A stretch of DNA of 64,000 nt from Flavobacterium turcicum (GTDB lineage: Bacteria > Bacteroidota > Bacteroidia > Flavobacteriales > Flavobacteriaceae). Location: contig NZ_JAAOBY010000001.1 of assembly GCF_011365745.1 (NCBI RefSeq), positions 248,001 through 312,000 on the forward strand, written 5' to 3'. A model generated the notes under the pieces. It did not search any database, had not been told where the DNA came from, and saw nothing but the letters and a program-made list of their open reading frames with translations. Of this stretch, positions 9,703 through 17,980 are shown in pieces (position 1 is the first letter of the stretch; each line of letters opens with the position of its first letter). A program made the translations under genes and the position numbers.

Positions 9703-10710
9703 TTATTGGTACTGAATGTAAATTGGCTTTGGTGTAAGTTGAACCAATTGTTCTGGCGTATACATGCTCCACTTGTTCCACTTGTCATTTTTGTAAAATA
9801 ATTTGAAACCTGTAAACTGGACTGGCTCTCTATAAATGTAACGTAAGTAAGTTGATTTTTTTAGAATTTGACTTCCAAAACCATCCATGTGCATCACGAT
9901 TTGTACTTCGGGAACTTTTTTAATGTTTTGGTAATTGGTAACCATTCCTTGTGTAAAACGGTGTACTACTAAAACCTTTGGCGGAAGCTTTTTCTCGCGT
10001 ACAATTCGAGCCAAAATTGCAATTGCATCGTTAATATCTGAGGCGTCAAGTGTACCGATTTTTTTGCCAGGCACGTGACCTCCTTTCATCGAAAATTCAG
10101 GATCAATACCCAAATGTACATTGGGTTTGGCCAAATACGATTCTAGTTGCGTTACTTCTTCTTTTACGGTACTATGGCCAATTTGCACATCTAAAAACAC
10201 CAATGCTTTAATAGGTTTTGCCCAAGCTAGCAAGGTGTCAATTTGTTTAAACGGCATGCGCATGTTGTACCTATTTGCTTTTCCGGGTTGGCTTTGCGCC
10301 GAAACTGCAATATAATGCAGTGCAGGAATTGCTTGAACTGTTGAATCAGCAGCTTGCCATTTGGCTACTTCTGATTGTAGTTTTTGAAGCATTTCGTCTT
10401 TGGGATATTCGCCTAATACACCCATTCTTTTAGAGTATAAATTACCATAAAATGCAATGATGCGTTGGTATGGCAAAACAGCACCCACTAACGGATACGG
10501 ACTTTCTGCAGGCCATCTTCCGGTGGTGTCTTGGTTGCTTAAAGCGAGCATGCGCTGCTTGTAATCTATTGTATCAAGTTGTGGTTTTTGACTTTGAATT
10601 TCTTTTGTAATAGGAGCAGTGGCTGTTTTTTTTGCAGCCTTTTCATTTTGACAAGAAAAAAATAGTAGAGAAAGTGCTAAAGCAAAAAATAGATTTAATA
10701 TGGGTTTCAT
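9703..10710 (-). CDS. lipoprotein of unknown function (335 aa)
   Basis: I do not recognise a specific family. The N-terminus is a lipoprotein signal (FALALSLLFFSC, Cys about residue 20) followed by a Lys/Thr-rich linker. The body has strand-helix alternation suggestive of a TIM barrel (IIAFYGNLYSKRMGVLG, ALVFLDVQIGHS, NVHLGIDPEFSM, PKVLVVHRF, VQIVMHMDGFG), with acidic and His residues at strand ends, as in glycoside-hydrolase-like barrels. A surface enzyme acting on glycans is possible but unproven. It is monocistronic and divergent from the TonB receptor gene. Confidence 0.75.
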   Translation of the reverse strand: MKPILNLFFALALSLLFFSCQNEKAAKKTATAPITKEIQSQKPQLDTIDYKQRMLALSNQDTTGRWPAESPYPLVGAVLPYQRIIAFYGNLYSKRMGVLGEYPKDEMLQKLQSEVAKWQAADSTVQAIPALHYIAVSAQSQPGKANRYNMRMPFKQIDTLLAWAKPIKALVFLDVQIGHSTVKEEVTQLESYLAKPNVHLGIDPEFSMKGGHVPGKKIGTLDASDINDAIAILARIVREKKLPPKVLVVHRFTQGMVTNYQNIKKVPEVQIVMHMDGFGSQILKKSTYLRYIYREPVQFTGFKLFYKNDKWNKWSMYTPEQLVQLTPKPIYIQYQ

Positions 10711-10899
10711 TGTTGAGGAATTACTGCATCAAAAAGTTGCTAATTATGACAGCAAGGTATTTAATATTGTCTGAAGAATTTTTTAAAAGTGTTACATAAT
10801 TTACGGTTTTTGATGGTATGAAATCGTGTTTTGCTTTGGTGCAAAACGGAAGAAAAGAGTATCTTTAAGCACCAATTTAAACCCCTAAATAGTAGTCCC

Positions 10900-12963
10900 T
10901 TGTTAAAAAAAATAATTCTTTGTTTCCTTTTAGTTCAGGGCGTCTGCTTAACTTTTGCGCAAGCGAAAAAAGACACCATCTCTTTGCCAGAAGTAGTTTT
11001 GAAAGGCGCACCGATACAAAAAAGCGTTCAAAAAACCGCTGCGGCTGTGGCAATACTAACTGCTGCTGATATCAATAAAAGCGATGGTTTGATTTTAACC
11101 CCCGTTTTAAATACAATTCCGGGCGTGAATATGCAGCAAGGTGCGTTGAACACCAACCGAATTATGGTACGTGGTATTGGTGCACGCGCACAATTTGGCA
11201 CTACCAAAATCAAAGCTTATTTTGACGGGATTCCGCTAACTACCGGCGAAGGAGAAACTACAATTGACGATTTAAATTTAAACGCAATTGAAAAAATAGA
11301 AATCACAAAAGGACCCAATGCCACGAGTTTTGGATCGGGTTTGGGCGGTGTTATCCAACTGTTTTCAAAAGAGACGCCTGCGGGAGAGAATTTTGCAAAA
11401 GCGGCTACCACTTTAGGAAGTTTTGGTTTGCTATACCAGCAATATACTGCCGGGTTTGCTAATGCAAAAAGCAATTTGTACAGCAGTTATGCCAATGTAC
11501 AGCAGGACGGATTTAGAGCGAACAGTGACTACAACCGGAAAACATTCAACTTGCACGGCAAGCAGCAATTGGGCATGAAAGGGAAATTGTCTTTTCTGGG
11601 AACTTTTACACGATTGAAAGCGTTTATTCCGAGTTCGATTAACGAAAATGATTTTACAAACAATCCCGAGAAAGCCGCTCCTACTTGGGCTGCCGCAAAA
11701 GGATTTGAATCTTATGATAAAGTACTTTTAGGAATTGCACATCAACATCAATTTACAAATAAATGGTCGTTGCAAACGAGTGTTTTTGGTAGTTTCAAAG
11801 AGGCTTACGAACCACGCCCTTTTGATATTTTAGAAGATAACACCAATACAGTAGGGTTGCGAGCACATGCCAACTTCAAAGACCAACTTTTATCAGTACC
11901 CATGGAACTGAGTTTTGGAACTGAATTGCTCAAGGAAAAATATAACAATACTTTGTATCGTAATTTGTATCAATCGCAACCAGGTCAAGGAAGTGTGCAA
12001 GGAGAAGCTTTTAGTACCGTAAATCAAAATAGAAATTACAGCACTTTTTTTGTTCAAATGGAGTTGCAACTAAATTCAAAACTACAATTAGAAACGGGTT
12101 TGGCTTTCAATGAAACTTCCTATTCATTAGAAAACGAAACAAATCAAGGTGATCCGTATTCCTTTGGCGCTGTGTGGTCACCACGAGTTGGATTGTCATA
12201 TCAAGTAAGCCAAGGAAAACATTTGTACACAGCAATTAGCAACGGTTTTTCGGTGCCATCGGTTTCAGAAACCTTAACTCCTCAAGGTCAAATTAACAAC
12301 AGTTTGAAACCAGAATTGGGTTGGAATTATGAAGTAGGTTTTAAAGGAAATTGGTTGGGTCAAAAGTTATACACCGAAGTAGCTTTGTATACTACTCAAA
12401 TCAAAAATTTGTTAGTCGCACGTCGCACTGCTGAAGATCAATTTGTAGGTATCAATGCGGGTAGCAGCTCACATTCAGGTCTCGAGTTTGTGTTGAGATA
12501 TACTGTTTTAAATAGCGGAAAAGTACAAATTAAAACCCAAGCTTCGGGAACTTTGAATAATTTTAAGTTCAACGAGTTTGCAGATGGTGATGCTGATTAT
12601 TCTGGAAATCAACTCACGGGCGCACCGCAATCGCAATTTAATTTCGGAATTGATGTTCAAACAAAAATGGGAATAAGCTGGAACACTGCTTTGCAAACCG
12701 TTGGTAAAATCCCTATGAACGATAGCAACACCAAATACAGTGATCGTTATACGCTGTTAGATAGTAAACTGACTTATTTATTTACCTTGTTTAATTGTTT
12801 GAAAACAGAGGTAAATGCTGGAGTGAACAATGCTTTAAATCAAAAATATGCTGCTAATATTTTGCCTAATGCGGTAGGATTTGGTACTGCTGCGCCTCGT
12901 TATTTTTATCCTGGAAATCCGATTAATTATTACGGAGGTTTTTCGGTAGTTTATTACTTTTAA
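10900..12963 (+). CDS. TonB-dependent outer-membrane receptor
   Basis: Roughly 687 residues: signal peptide (LLKKIILCFLLVQGVCLTFAQ), plug domain (residues ~30-160 with ILTPVLNTIPGVNMQQGA, IMVRGIGARAQFG, IEKIEITKGPNATSFGSGLGGVI) and a 22-strand barrel ending in an aromatic C-terminus (YYGGFSVVYYF). No ATG precedes the signal peptide; TTG at 10900 is chosen because the hydrophobic leader starts immediately after it, and TTG at 10831 is the alternative. It is convergent with a cytochrome c/PQQ dehydrogenase pair, which hints at PQQ or a siderophore as substrate, but the ligand cannot be read from sequence. Confidence 0.88.
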   Translation: MLKKIILCFLLVQGVCLTFAQAKKDTISLPEVVLKGAPIQKSVQKTAAAVAILTAADINKSDGLILTPVLNTIPGVNMQQGALNTNRIMVRGIGARAQFGTTKIKAYFDGIPLTTGEGETTIDDLNLNAIEKIEITKGPNATSFGSGLGGVIQLFSKETPAGENFAKAATTLGSFGLLYQQYTAGFANAKSNLYSSYANVQQDGFRANSDYNRKTFNLHGKQQLGMKGKLSFLGTFTRLKAFIPSSINENDFTNNPEKAAPTWAAAKGFESYDKVLLGIAHQHQFTNKWSLQTSVFGSFKEAYEPRPFDILEDNTNTVGLRAHANFKDQLLSVPMELSFGTELLKEKYNNTLYRNLYQSQPGQGSVQGEAFSTVNQNRNYSTFFVQMELQLNSKLQLETGLAFNETSYSLENETNQGDPYSFGAVWSPRVGLSYQVSQGKHLYTAISNGFSVPSVSETLTPQGQINNSLKPELGWNYEVGFKGNWLGQKLYTEVALYTTQIKNLLVARRTAEDQFVGINAGSSSHSGLEFVLRYTVLNSGKVQIKTQASGTLNNFKFNEFADGDADYSGNQLTGAPQSQFNFGIDVQTKMGISWNTALQTVGKIPMNDSNTKYSDRYTLLDSKLTYLFTLFNCLKTEVNAGVNNALNQKYAANILPNAVGFGTAAPRYFYPGNPINYYGGFSVVYYF

Positions 12964-12984
12964 AAATGAATTTCTAAAAAAACT

Positions 12985-13425
12985 TTATTTTTTAATTGCT
13001 GCAACCTCTGTTACAGTCACAACTTTGGTTTGTTTGTTGCTCCACGAAGTCATTATGTAATTCATTACATCAGCTACTTCTTGATCACTGAGTCCCATGG
13101 CAGGCATGTTACCATTGTACCATTTACCATTAACTATCATCATTCCATTTTTTCCGTATTTTACTGCTGCGATACTTGCTTTTCGTTTATTTTTTAACCA
13201 GCTAGATCCATCCAAAGGCGGAAAATTAGTGCCATCTCCTTTGCCTGCAGCGCCATGACATTGTATGCAAAAATCGGCATATATTTCTTTACCCGGATTT
13301 TGAGTAGTTACAAAGTTATTTTTTTTATCAATGCGGCTGTATGCAGCTGTTTCGATAGAGTTCTTTGAAGCAATACTTCCTAGCAATGCCATACCCAATC
13401 CCAAAATTAGTTTTGTGTTGATCAT
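12985..13425 (-). CDS. monohaem c-type cytochrome
   Basis: A 146-residue exported cytochrome. The haem attachment site is CIQCH (around residue 54), and the distal Met ligand is probably in GNMPAMG. Downstream come the C-terminal helix (LSDQEVADVMNYIMTSW) typical of class I cytochromes c. The gene starts three bases after the sugar dehydrogenase stop, so the two are co-transcribed, and the cytochrome is the likely electron acceptor for that enzyme in the periplasm. Confidence 0.9.
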   Translation of the reverse strand: MINTKLILGLGMALLGSIASKNSIETAAYSRIDKKNNFVTTQNPGKEIYADFCIQCHGAAGKGDGTNFPPLDGSSWLKNKRKASIAAVKYGKNGMMIVNGKWYNGNMPAMGLSDQEVADVMNYIMTSWSNKQTKVVTVTEVAAIKK

Positions 13426-13428
13426 GAT

Positions 13429-14553
13429 TTAGTTAGGTATAATTTTTACAATTCCTTTTCCTTCTACACCCATGTAAATGTAGCCGTCGGGACCTTGCGC
13501 TACATTGCGTACACGACCGACTCCGGTGGCAATTTTTTGACGACCTACAATTTCATCTCCTTTTAATTGAACCAATTCAAGGTATTGAAATTTTAATGAT
13601 CCTACTAACAAATGGCCTTTCCAATCTGGATATTTATCGCTGGTTACAAATGTCATTCCGCTTGGCGCGATAGAAGGCAACCAGTAATAAATTGGTTTTT
13701 CAATTCCTGGTTTTTCGTTTTGTGTACTAATTGTAGTGCCATCATAATCGATACCGTAGGTCACGACTGGCCAACCGTAATTCACTCCTTTTTGAATGAT
13801 ATTGATTTCGTCGCCACCTTGAGGTCCGTGTTCGGTTTCCCAAATGGCGCCGGTAACTGGATTTTTTGCCATTCCTTGTGGGTTGCGATTTCCGTAAGTG
13901 TAAATAGCTTCTTTAGCTCCTGATTTACCCACAAAAGGATTGTCTTTTGGAATACTTCCATCATCATTTAGTCGGTAAATTTTTCCACCATCGCGGGTAA
14001 TATCTTGTGGATTGACAAAGTGTTCCCCACGTTCACCCACTGAGAAAAATAAATAACCATCATTATCAAAAACAATTCGGGAACCAAAATGCTGTCCTTT
14101 GGTTGTATTTGGAGTTGCTTTGTACAACGATTCAATTTGGGTTAAACCGCCGTCAACTAATTTAGCGCGAATCAATTTGGTATTTCCTCCCGTGCCTTCA
14201 CCTTCTTCGGAAGCAAAAGTCATGTAAATCCAACCGTTTTTCGCGTAGTCAGGATGTAGAGCGATATCCAACAAACCACCTTGTCCACGAGTATAAACTT
14301 TTGGAACATTTTTAACGGCTGTTTTTTGTCCGTTTTTTATATGAAACAAAGTCCCATTTTTTTCTGTAACCAATAGCGCTCCGTCTGGCAACCAAGTCAT
14401 TCCCCACGGAATCGCAATGTCCGATGCAACGGTTTCTAAGGTGTAATTTTTAACTTCGTCTTTGATAACTACATCATTTGGTTTGGTTTGTGCCTCACAA
14501 TTTAGTGCGAGCATGGAGAATATAGAAAGGGAAACAAGGGTTATTTTTTTCAT
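13429..14553 (-). CDS. PQQ-dependent sugar dehydrogenase (soluble GDH / Yli family)
   Basis: A 374-residue periplasmic six-bladed beta-propeller of the glucose/sorbosone dehydrogenase family. Visible signatures are IPWGMTWLPDGALLVTEKNG, GQGGLLDIALHPDY, GQHFGSRIVFDNDGYLFFS, YGNRNPQGMAKNP, ETEHGPQGGDEINI and GVNYGWP. The ATG at 14553 is chosen because it opens a signal peptide (MKKITLVSLSIFSMLALNC); an upstream in-frame start would add 15 residues with no signal character. It probably oxidises an aldose using PQQ and passes electrons to the adjacent cytochrome. Sugar specificity is unknown, and I see no PQQ biosynthesis genes here. Confidence 0.88.
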   Translation of the reverse strand: MKKITLVSLSIFSMLALNCEAQTKPNDVVIKDEVKNYTLETVASDIAIPWGMTWLPDGALLVTEKNGTLFHIKNGQKTAVKNVPKVYTRGQGGLLDIALHPDYAKNGWIYMTFASEEGEGTGGNTKLIRAKLVDGGLTQIESLYKATPNTTKGQHFGSRIVFDNDGYLFFSVGERGEHFVNPQDITRDGGKIYRLNDDGSIPKDNPFVGKSGAKEAIYTYGNRNPQGMAKNPVTGAIWETEHGPQGGDEINIIQKGVNYGWPVVTYGIDYDGTTISTQNEKPGIEKPIYYWLPSIAPSGMTFVTSDKYPDWKGHLLVGSLKFQYLELVQLKGDEIVGRQKIATGVGRVRNVAQGPDGYIYMGVEGKGIVKIIPN

Positions 14554-14703
14554 GATGGAAGTTTTAACAAAATTGTCTTTAAAGGTACTAAATGCCAAAT
14601 AAAAATTGATGATTGGATTTAATTTTTACTTCGAATTAACACAATCAGTTCGTTGCGTTTAATTAGTGTTTTTTGTAAAAAGAAAAATCTAAAGTTTCCT
14701 CAT

Positions 14704-14730
14704 AAAAAAACCACCTTTTGAGTAGGTGGT
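14704..14730 (-). terminator. terminator of the GH3 gene
   Basis: ACCACCT, loop, AGGTGGT (14710-14730), with an A-run on the plus-strand left side that reads as a T-run on the minus strand. It lies just downstream of the GH3 stop. Confidence 0.8.
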
Positions 14731-14746
14731 TTTGAGAGATTGTGTT

Positions 14747-17077
14747 TTATTTTTTGACACTGTATTTGGCTGTTCGGGCATCTTTGATGGGACCTTTCCA
14801 ATTTAGTCCGAAACCAAAATCATAGACATTTCCAACGTTGTCTTGGTACGGAATCATATCGTGGGGTACATCTTCGAGTTGTTTTTCAACGGTAGACATG
14901 TTGGCGGGCATTTGCAAAGGTAACAAGCCAGACGGTTCTGCTTTACCAGAAACAATATCTAACAAAGCTTCTACTTGTACGCCAAAATCTCCCAGTATTG
15001 CATCTACATTTTTTTCGAAATCACTAAAAACCATCGGATTTGAAATGGATACAGCTACTAAAACAGGTTTGTCTTTCATGGCTTTTTTTGTATCTAAAAT
15101 GGTATTTAAATCAGGATATGAATTGGATTTACTCGTTTTATTCACATACGAACGGTTGTTGATAGTAGGATCAATCACAGGATCACCGGCAGCAATACTT
15201 TGCACTCTTGCATCAACGGCGGTGTAGTCACTCAATTGCAAACTAATGGGTACATATCCGTTTCCGCCAGCTTCTCTATCCGTTCGACTGTAGCCGTTGC
15301 TGATCGGACTTTTGATAAAAACCATTGCAAAGTCAGCTTTGTCTGGATCATCGGTTACAGTGTAGTATCTTTTAATCAATTCTAAATTAACTGGATATTC
15401 TATTTTTTCTGGCGAAGGTTGTCCAAAAAAGTTAATTCCCGCAGGTGTGGTGCGCTTTGGTACATAAACCGTTTTTCCTTTGGCAATTGGTAGCGTTTTG
15501 TTTTGATTTTTAAGCAAAACTACTGATTTTAATTGCGCATCGTAACCCGCTTTCATAAACTCGGGCTTTCCAACAATAGATTTGGTTTCGTTCGGGTCTA
15601 AATAGGCATTTTCGAACAATCCTACTCTAAAAATATTCAAAAGCAATCTAACCGCTGATTGCTCAAAACGCTTGCGCATAAAGGATTCGCCTTGCTCTTT
15701 TACACCCATTTGGTAGGCTTCAAGAACAGGTTTGATGTCGTTATTTCCTCCAAATTGATCCACGCCAGCCATCAGCACTTTATAATGTCTTTCGGCTACG
15801 GTTAAGGATTCAACTCCCCAAGATTTTCCAGCAAACACATCTGGTTTCGCACCTTCATCAGCAGTAATGAGCCAATCGGTACAAACTACGCCATCGTAGC
15901 TGTATTTATCTCGCAACAAATCAGTGATGATGTATTTGCTAAACCCGTTCCCTACGTTCTCGCCATATTTTTTATCTTGACCAAATGAGATGGTGTAGTA
16001 CGGCATCACCGCTGATGCTTTTTTAGTAGAACCGTTTAGTTGAAAAGCGCCTTCGGTAAATGGTTTTAAGTGTGTTTCGAAATTGTTTCCAGGATAAACT
16101 GCAAATTTACCGTAGGCAAAATGTCCATCGCGTCCAGCTTCTTCAGGACCGCCGCTTGGCCAATGTTTTACCATAGCATTCACACTTTGATGTCCCCAAC
16201 CGTTGTAGTTGGCAATAGATTTTTTTGGAGTTTGAAAACCGTCTACATAGGCTCTTGCCATGTCGGTGGCTAGTTTTGGGTCTTCGCCAAAAGTACCAAC
16301 AAAGCGATTCCATCTTGGTTCTGTTGCCAAATCAATTTGAGGCGAAAGCGCAGTTGCAATTCCCATGGCGCGGTATTCTTGTGCAGCAATACTACCAAAT
16401 TGTTGTGTAATAGCAGCATCAAAAGTGGCAGCTAGACCTAATTCTTCGGGCCATTGTGAGATAGCACCTCCGGAACCCGCATTGTATTCGGCATCTTTAT
16501 TGGCACCGTTTCTAGGATCGGAACTGTTGTTGGCTGGAATTCCCATCCCGATTCCTTCGACTAAGGTTTGAATATTGTTGTTCCACTTTGCTGCAATTTC
16601 TGGTGACGCTACCGAGGTCATTAAAATATGTCGCAGATTGTCTTTGGTTAAAAAAGCAATTTGCTGATCAGATAAAGCGGAAGGTTTTGCACCACTTTGG
16701 GAAAAAGGTTTTCCGTTATAGGTTCCTGTAAACATGCCTGCTTCTTGCGCTGGAATGGCTTGGTGCCTGCTGTACAACATTAAACCTGCGATTTGTTCTA
16801 CGGTCATTTGCGCGGCTAGGTCTTTAGCTCTTTCGTTTACGGGTTTGCGCCAATCTTCATAGAGATCTAATTTCCCGTTTTTATTCAAGTCTTTAAACGC
16901 AAAACCATCTACTTGAATGATTTTGATACCTGATTGAGGTGAGTAGCCCAAGGTTTGACCACCTTTGTTGGCTACTAGTTTATAGGTATTTTTGTTGGTT
17001 TCGGTCCATTTGGTTTGTGCCTGCAAGCCTACAGCAAGTAGGAGTAAAGAGGGTAGTATTACAATTTTTGATTTCAT
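14747..17077 (-). CDS. glycoside hydrolase family 3 (beta-glucosidase-like)
   Basis: A 776-residue exported enzyme. After the signal peptide (MKSKIVILPSLLLLAVGLQAQ) there is a Ca-binding-like DLNKNGKLDLYEDW stretch, then the GH3 N-terminal TIM barrel (residues ~85-430, with ALSPQIDLATEPRWNRFVGTFGEDP and KHWPSGGP). The nucleophile region is GVVCTDWLITADEG (Asp in the TDW motif), followed by the C-terminal alpha/beta sandwich (KSVVLLKNQNKTLPIAKGK). The likely activity is exo-acting beta-glucoside or beta-glucan hydrolysis in the periplasm or at the surface. A candidate -7 element (CAAATGTA on the plus strand, 17119-17126) lies upstream. Confidence 0.9.
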   Translation of the reverse strand: MKSKIVILPSLLLLAVGLQAQTKWTETNKNTYKLVANKGGQTLGYSPQSGIKIIQVDGFAFKDLNKNGKLDLYEDWRKPVNERAKDLAAQMTVEQIAGLMLYSRHQAIPAQEAGMFTGTYNGKPFSQSGAKPSALSDQQIAFLTKDNLRHILMTSVASPEIAAKWNNNIQTLVEGIGMGIPANNSSDPRNGANKDAEYNAGSGGAISQWPEELGLAATFDAAITQQFGSIAAQEYRAMGIATALSPQIDLATEPRWNRFVGTFGEDPKLATDMARAYVDGFQTPKKSIANYNGWGHQSVNAMVKHWPSGGPEEAGRDGHFAYGKFAVYPGNNFETHLKPFTEGAFQLNGSTKKASAVMPYYTISFGQDKKYGENVGNGFSKYIITDLLRDKYSYDGVVCTDWLITADEGAKPDVFAGKSWGVESLTVAERHYKVLMAGVDQFGGNNDIKPVLEAYQMGVKEQGESFMRKRFEQSAVRLLLNIFRVGLFENAYLDPNETKSIVGKPEFMKAGYDAQLKSVVLLKNQNKTLPIAKGKTVYVPKRTTPAGINFFGQPSPEKIEYPVNLELIKRYYTVTDDPDKADFAMVFIKSPISNGYSRTDREAGGNGYVPISLQLSDYTAVDARVQSIAAGDPVIDPTINNRSYVNKTSKSNSYPDLNTILDTKKAMKDKPVLVAVSISNPMVFSDFEKNVDAILGDFGVQVEALLDIVSGKAEPSGLLPLQMPANMSTVEKQLEDVPHDMIPYQDNVGNVYDFGFGLNWKGPIKDARTAKYSVKK

Positions 17078-17285
17078 ACGGGTTTATTTTCAGGTAAATA
17101 GCTTTAATTGAAGAATATCAAATGTAACAAAAAATAGTATGTGTTGTATAGACACAATGAAACTATTTTTATTTTTGAAATCAAAGTAATCAGGATTAGC
17201 TACTAGAAAACTATTTTTTGTTTAACTTTGCTGAATAAAATTTAAACAAAACAAAATAATTATTCTTTGCATAAGCTGAAAATAA

Positions 17286-17699
17286 ATGGAAGATAAAAAA
17301 CCAGATAATGTTGTTTATACTGCCGAGGCGGGATACAATGCCAATATTTTGCCCTACGCAACAGGTGTTGGTGCACCAGTTATTCGTGTTGATGATGTAG
17401 TTTCTTGGAAAAGCAGAGGAATTGACAATGTGAATAAAGAATTGGGAAATAAGTTCAATGAACTCAAATTACAATACGAAAAATTGATGCAAGAATACGA
17501 GTGGAACGAACTCGTGTACAGTGCCAAATTTTCGTTTGAGCCAGTTATTGGAGAGATTTATCATTTGTATCGCGATGCGCAAGGCGTTCATTTTTTATCC
17601 TTGATTGGCCCACACGAGTGGAATAAAGAACACATCGGTACTTTTAAACTCAACAGCGATAAAAAGTGGATGCATCTCGATGGCTATTCCAACTTTTAA
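17286..17699 (+). CDS. DUF2452 family protein
   Basis: A 137-residue soluble protein without signal peptide or membrane segment. The sequence (EDKKPDNVVYTAEAGYNANI, PYATGVGAPVI, YSAKFSFEPVIGEIYHLYRD, GPHEW) matches the DUF2452 family as I remember it. Function is unknown. It is monocistronic with its own terminator. Confidence 0.8.
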   Translation: MEDKKPDNVVYTAEAGYNANILPYATGVGAPVIRVDDVVSWKSRGIDNVNKELGNKFNELKLQYEKLMQEYEWNELVYSAKFSFEPVIGEIYHLYRDAQGVHFLSLIGPHEWNKEHIGTFKLNSDKKWMHLDGYSNF

Positions 17700-17741
17700 C
17701 AATTGCTTTAACTTTTCAAAAAGAAATATTTTTACAAGAAG

Positions 17742-17776
17742 AAAGGGACCGCTCACAATGAACGGTCCCTTTTTTG
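17742..17776 (+). terminator. terminator after the DUF2452 gene
   Basis: AAAGGGACCG, loop, CGGTCCCTTT, then T-run: a strong GC-rich 10-bp stem. Confidence 0.9.
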
Positions 17777-17831
17777 GATGATCTGGTTTTGTAGTAAGGT
17801 TGAGTGAAATTAGTTTTTAATTATAATTTTT

Positions 17832-17950
17832 CGTCAGTTCGAGTTTTTTTCGGTAGAAAAAAGTATCGAGAACAAGAAAAATTTTATTGAGAACGGTTCT
17901 CGATACATTTTTTGTTTCGTTTTACTACACAAAAAATACTCGAACTGACG
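17832..17950. repeat. nested REP-like palindrome (CGTCAGTTCGAG type)
   Basis: Outer arms CGTCAGTTCGAG (17832-17843) and CTCGAACTGACG (17939-17950) are perfect 12-bp inverses. Inner arms TATCGAGAAC (17864-17873) and GTTCTCGATA (17896-17905) are also perfect. The same GTCAGTTCGAG...CGAGAAC pairing recurs singly at 40879-40902. This looks like a paired REP element between convergent genes. It has no coding potential. Confidence 0.7.
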
Positions 17951-17980
17951 TTTTTAATAACTTCATCAATCGCGAACAAC

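Noticed and set aside
11028-11474. Minus-strand openings inside the TonB receptor gene, and similar shadows in other genes
   Set aside because: They overlap strongly supported coding regions in other frames and show no family motif, signal peptide or promoter.
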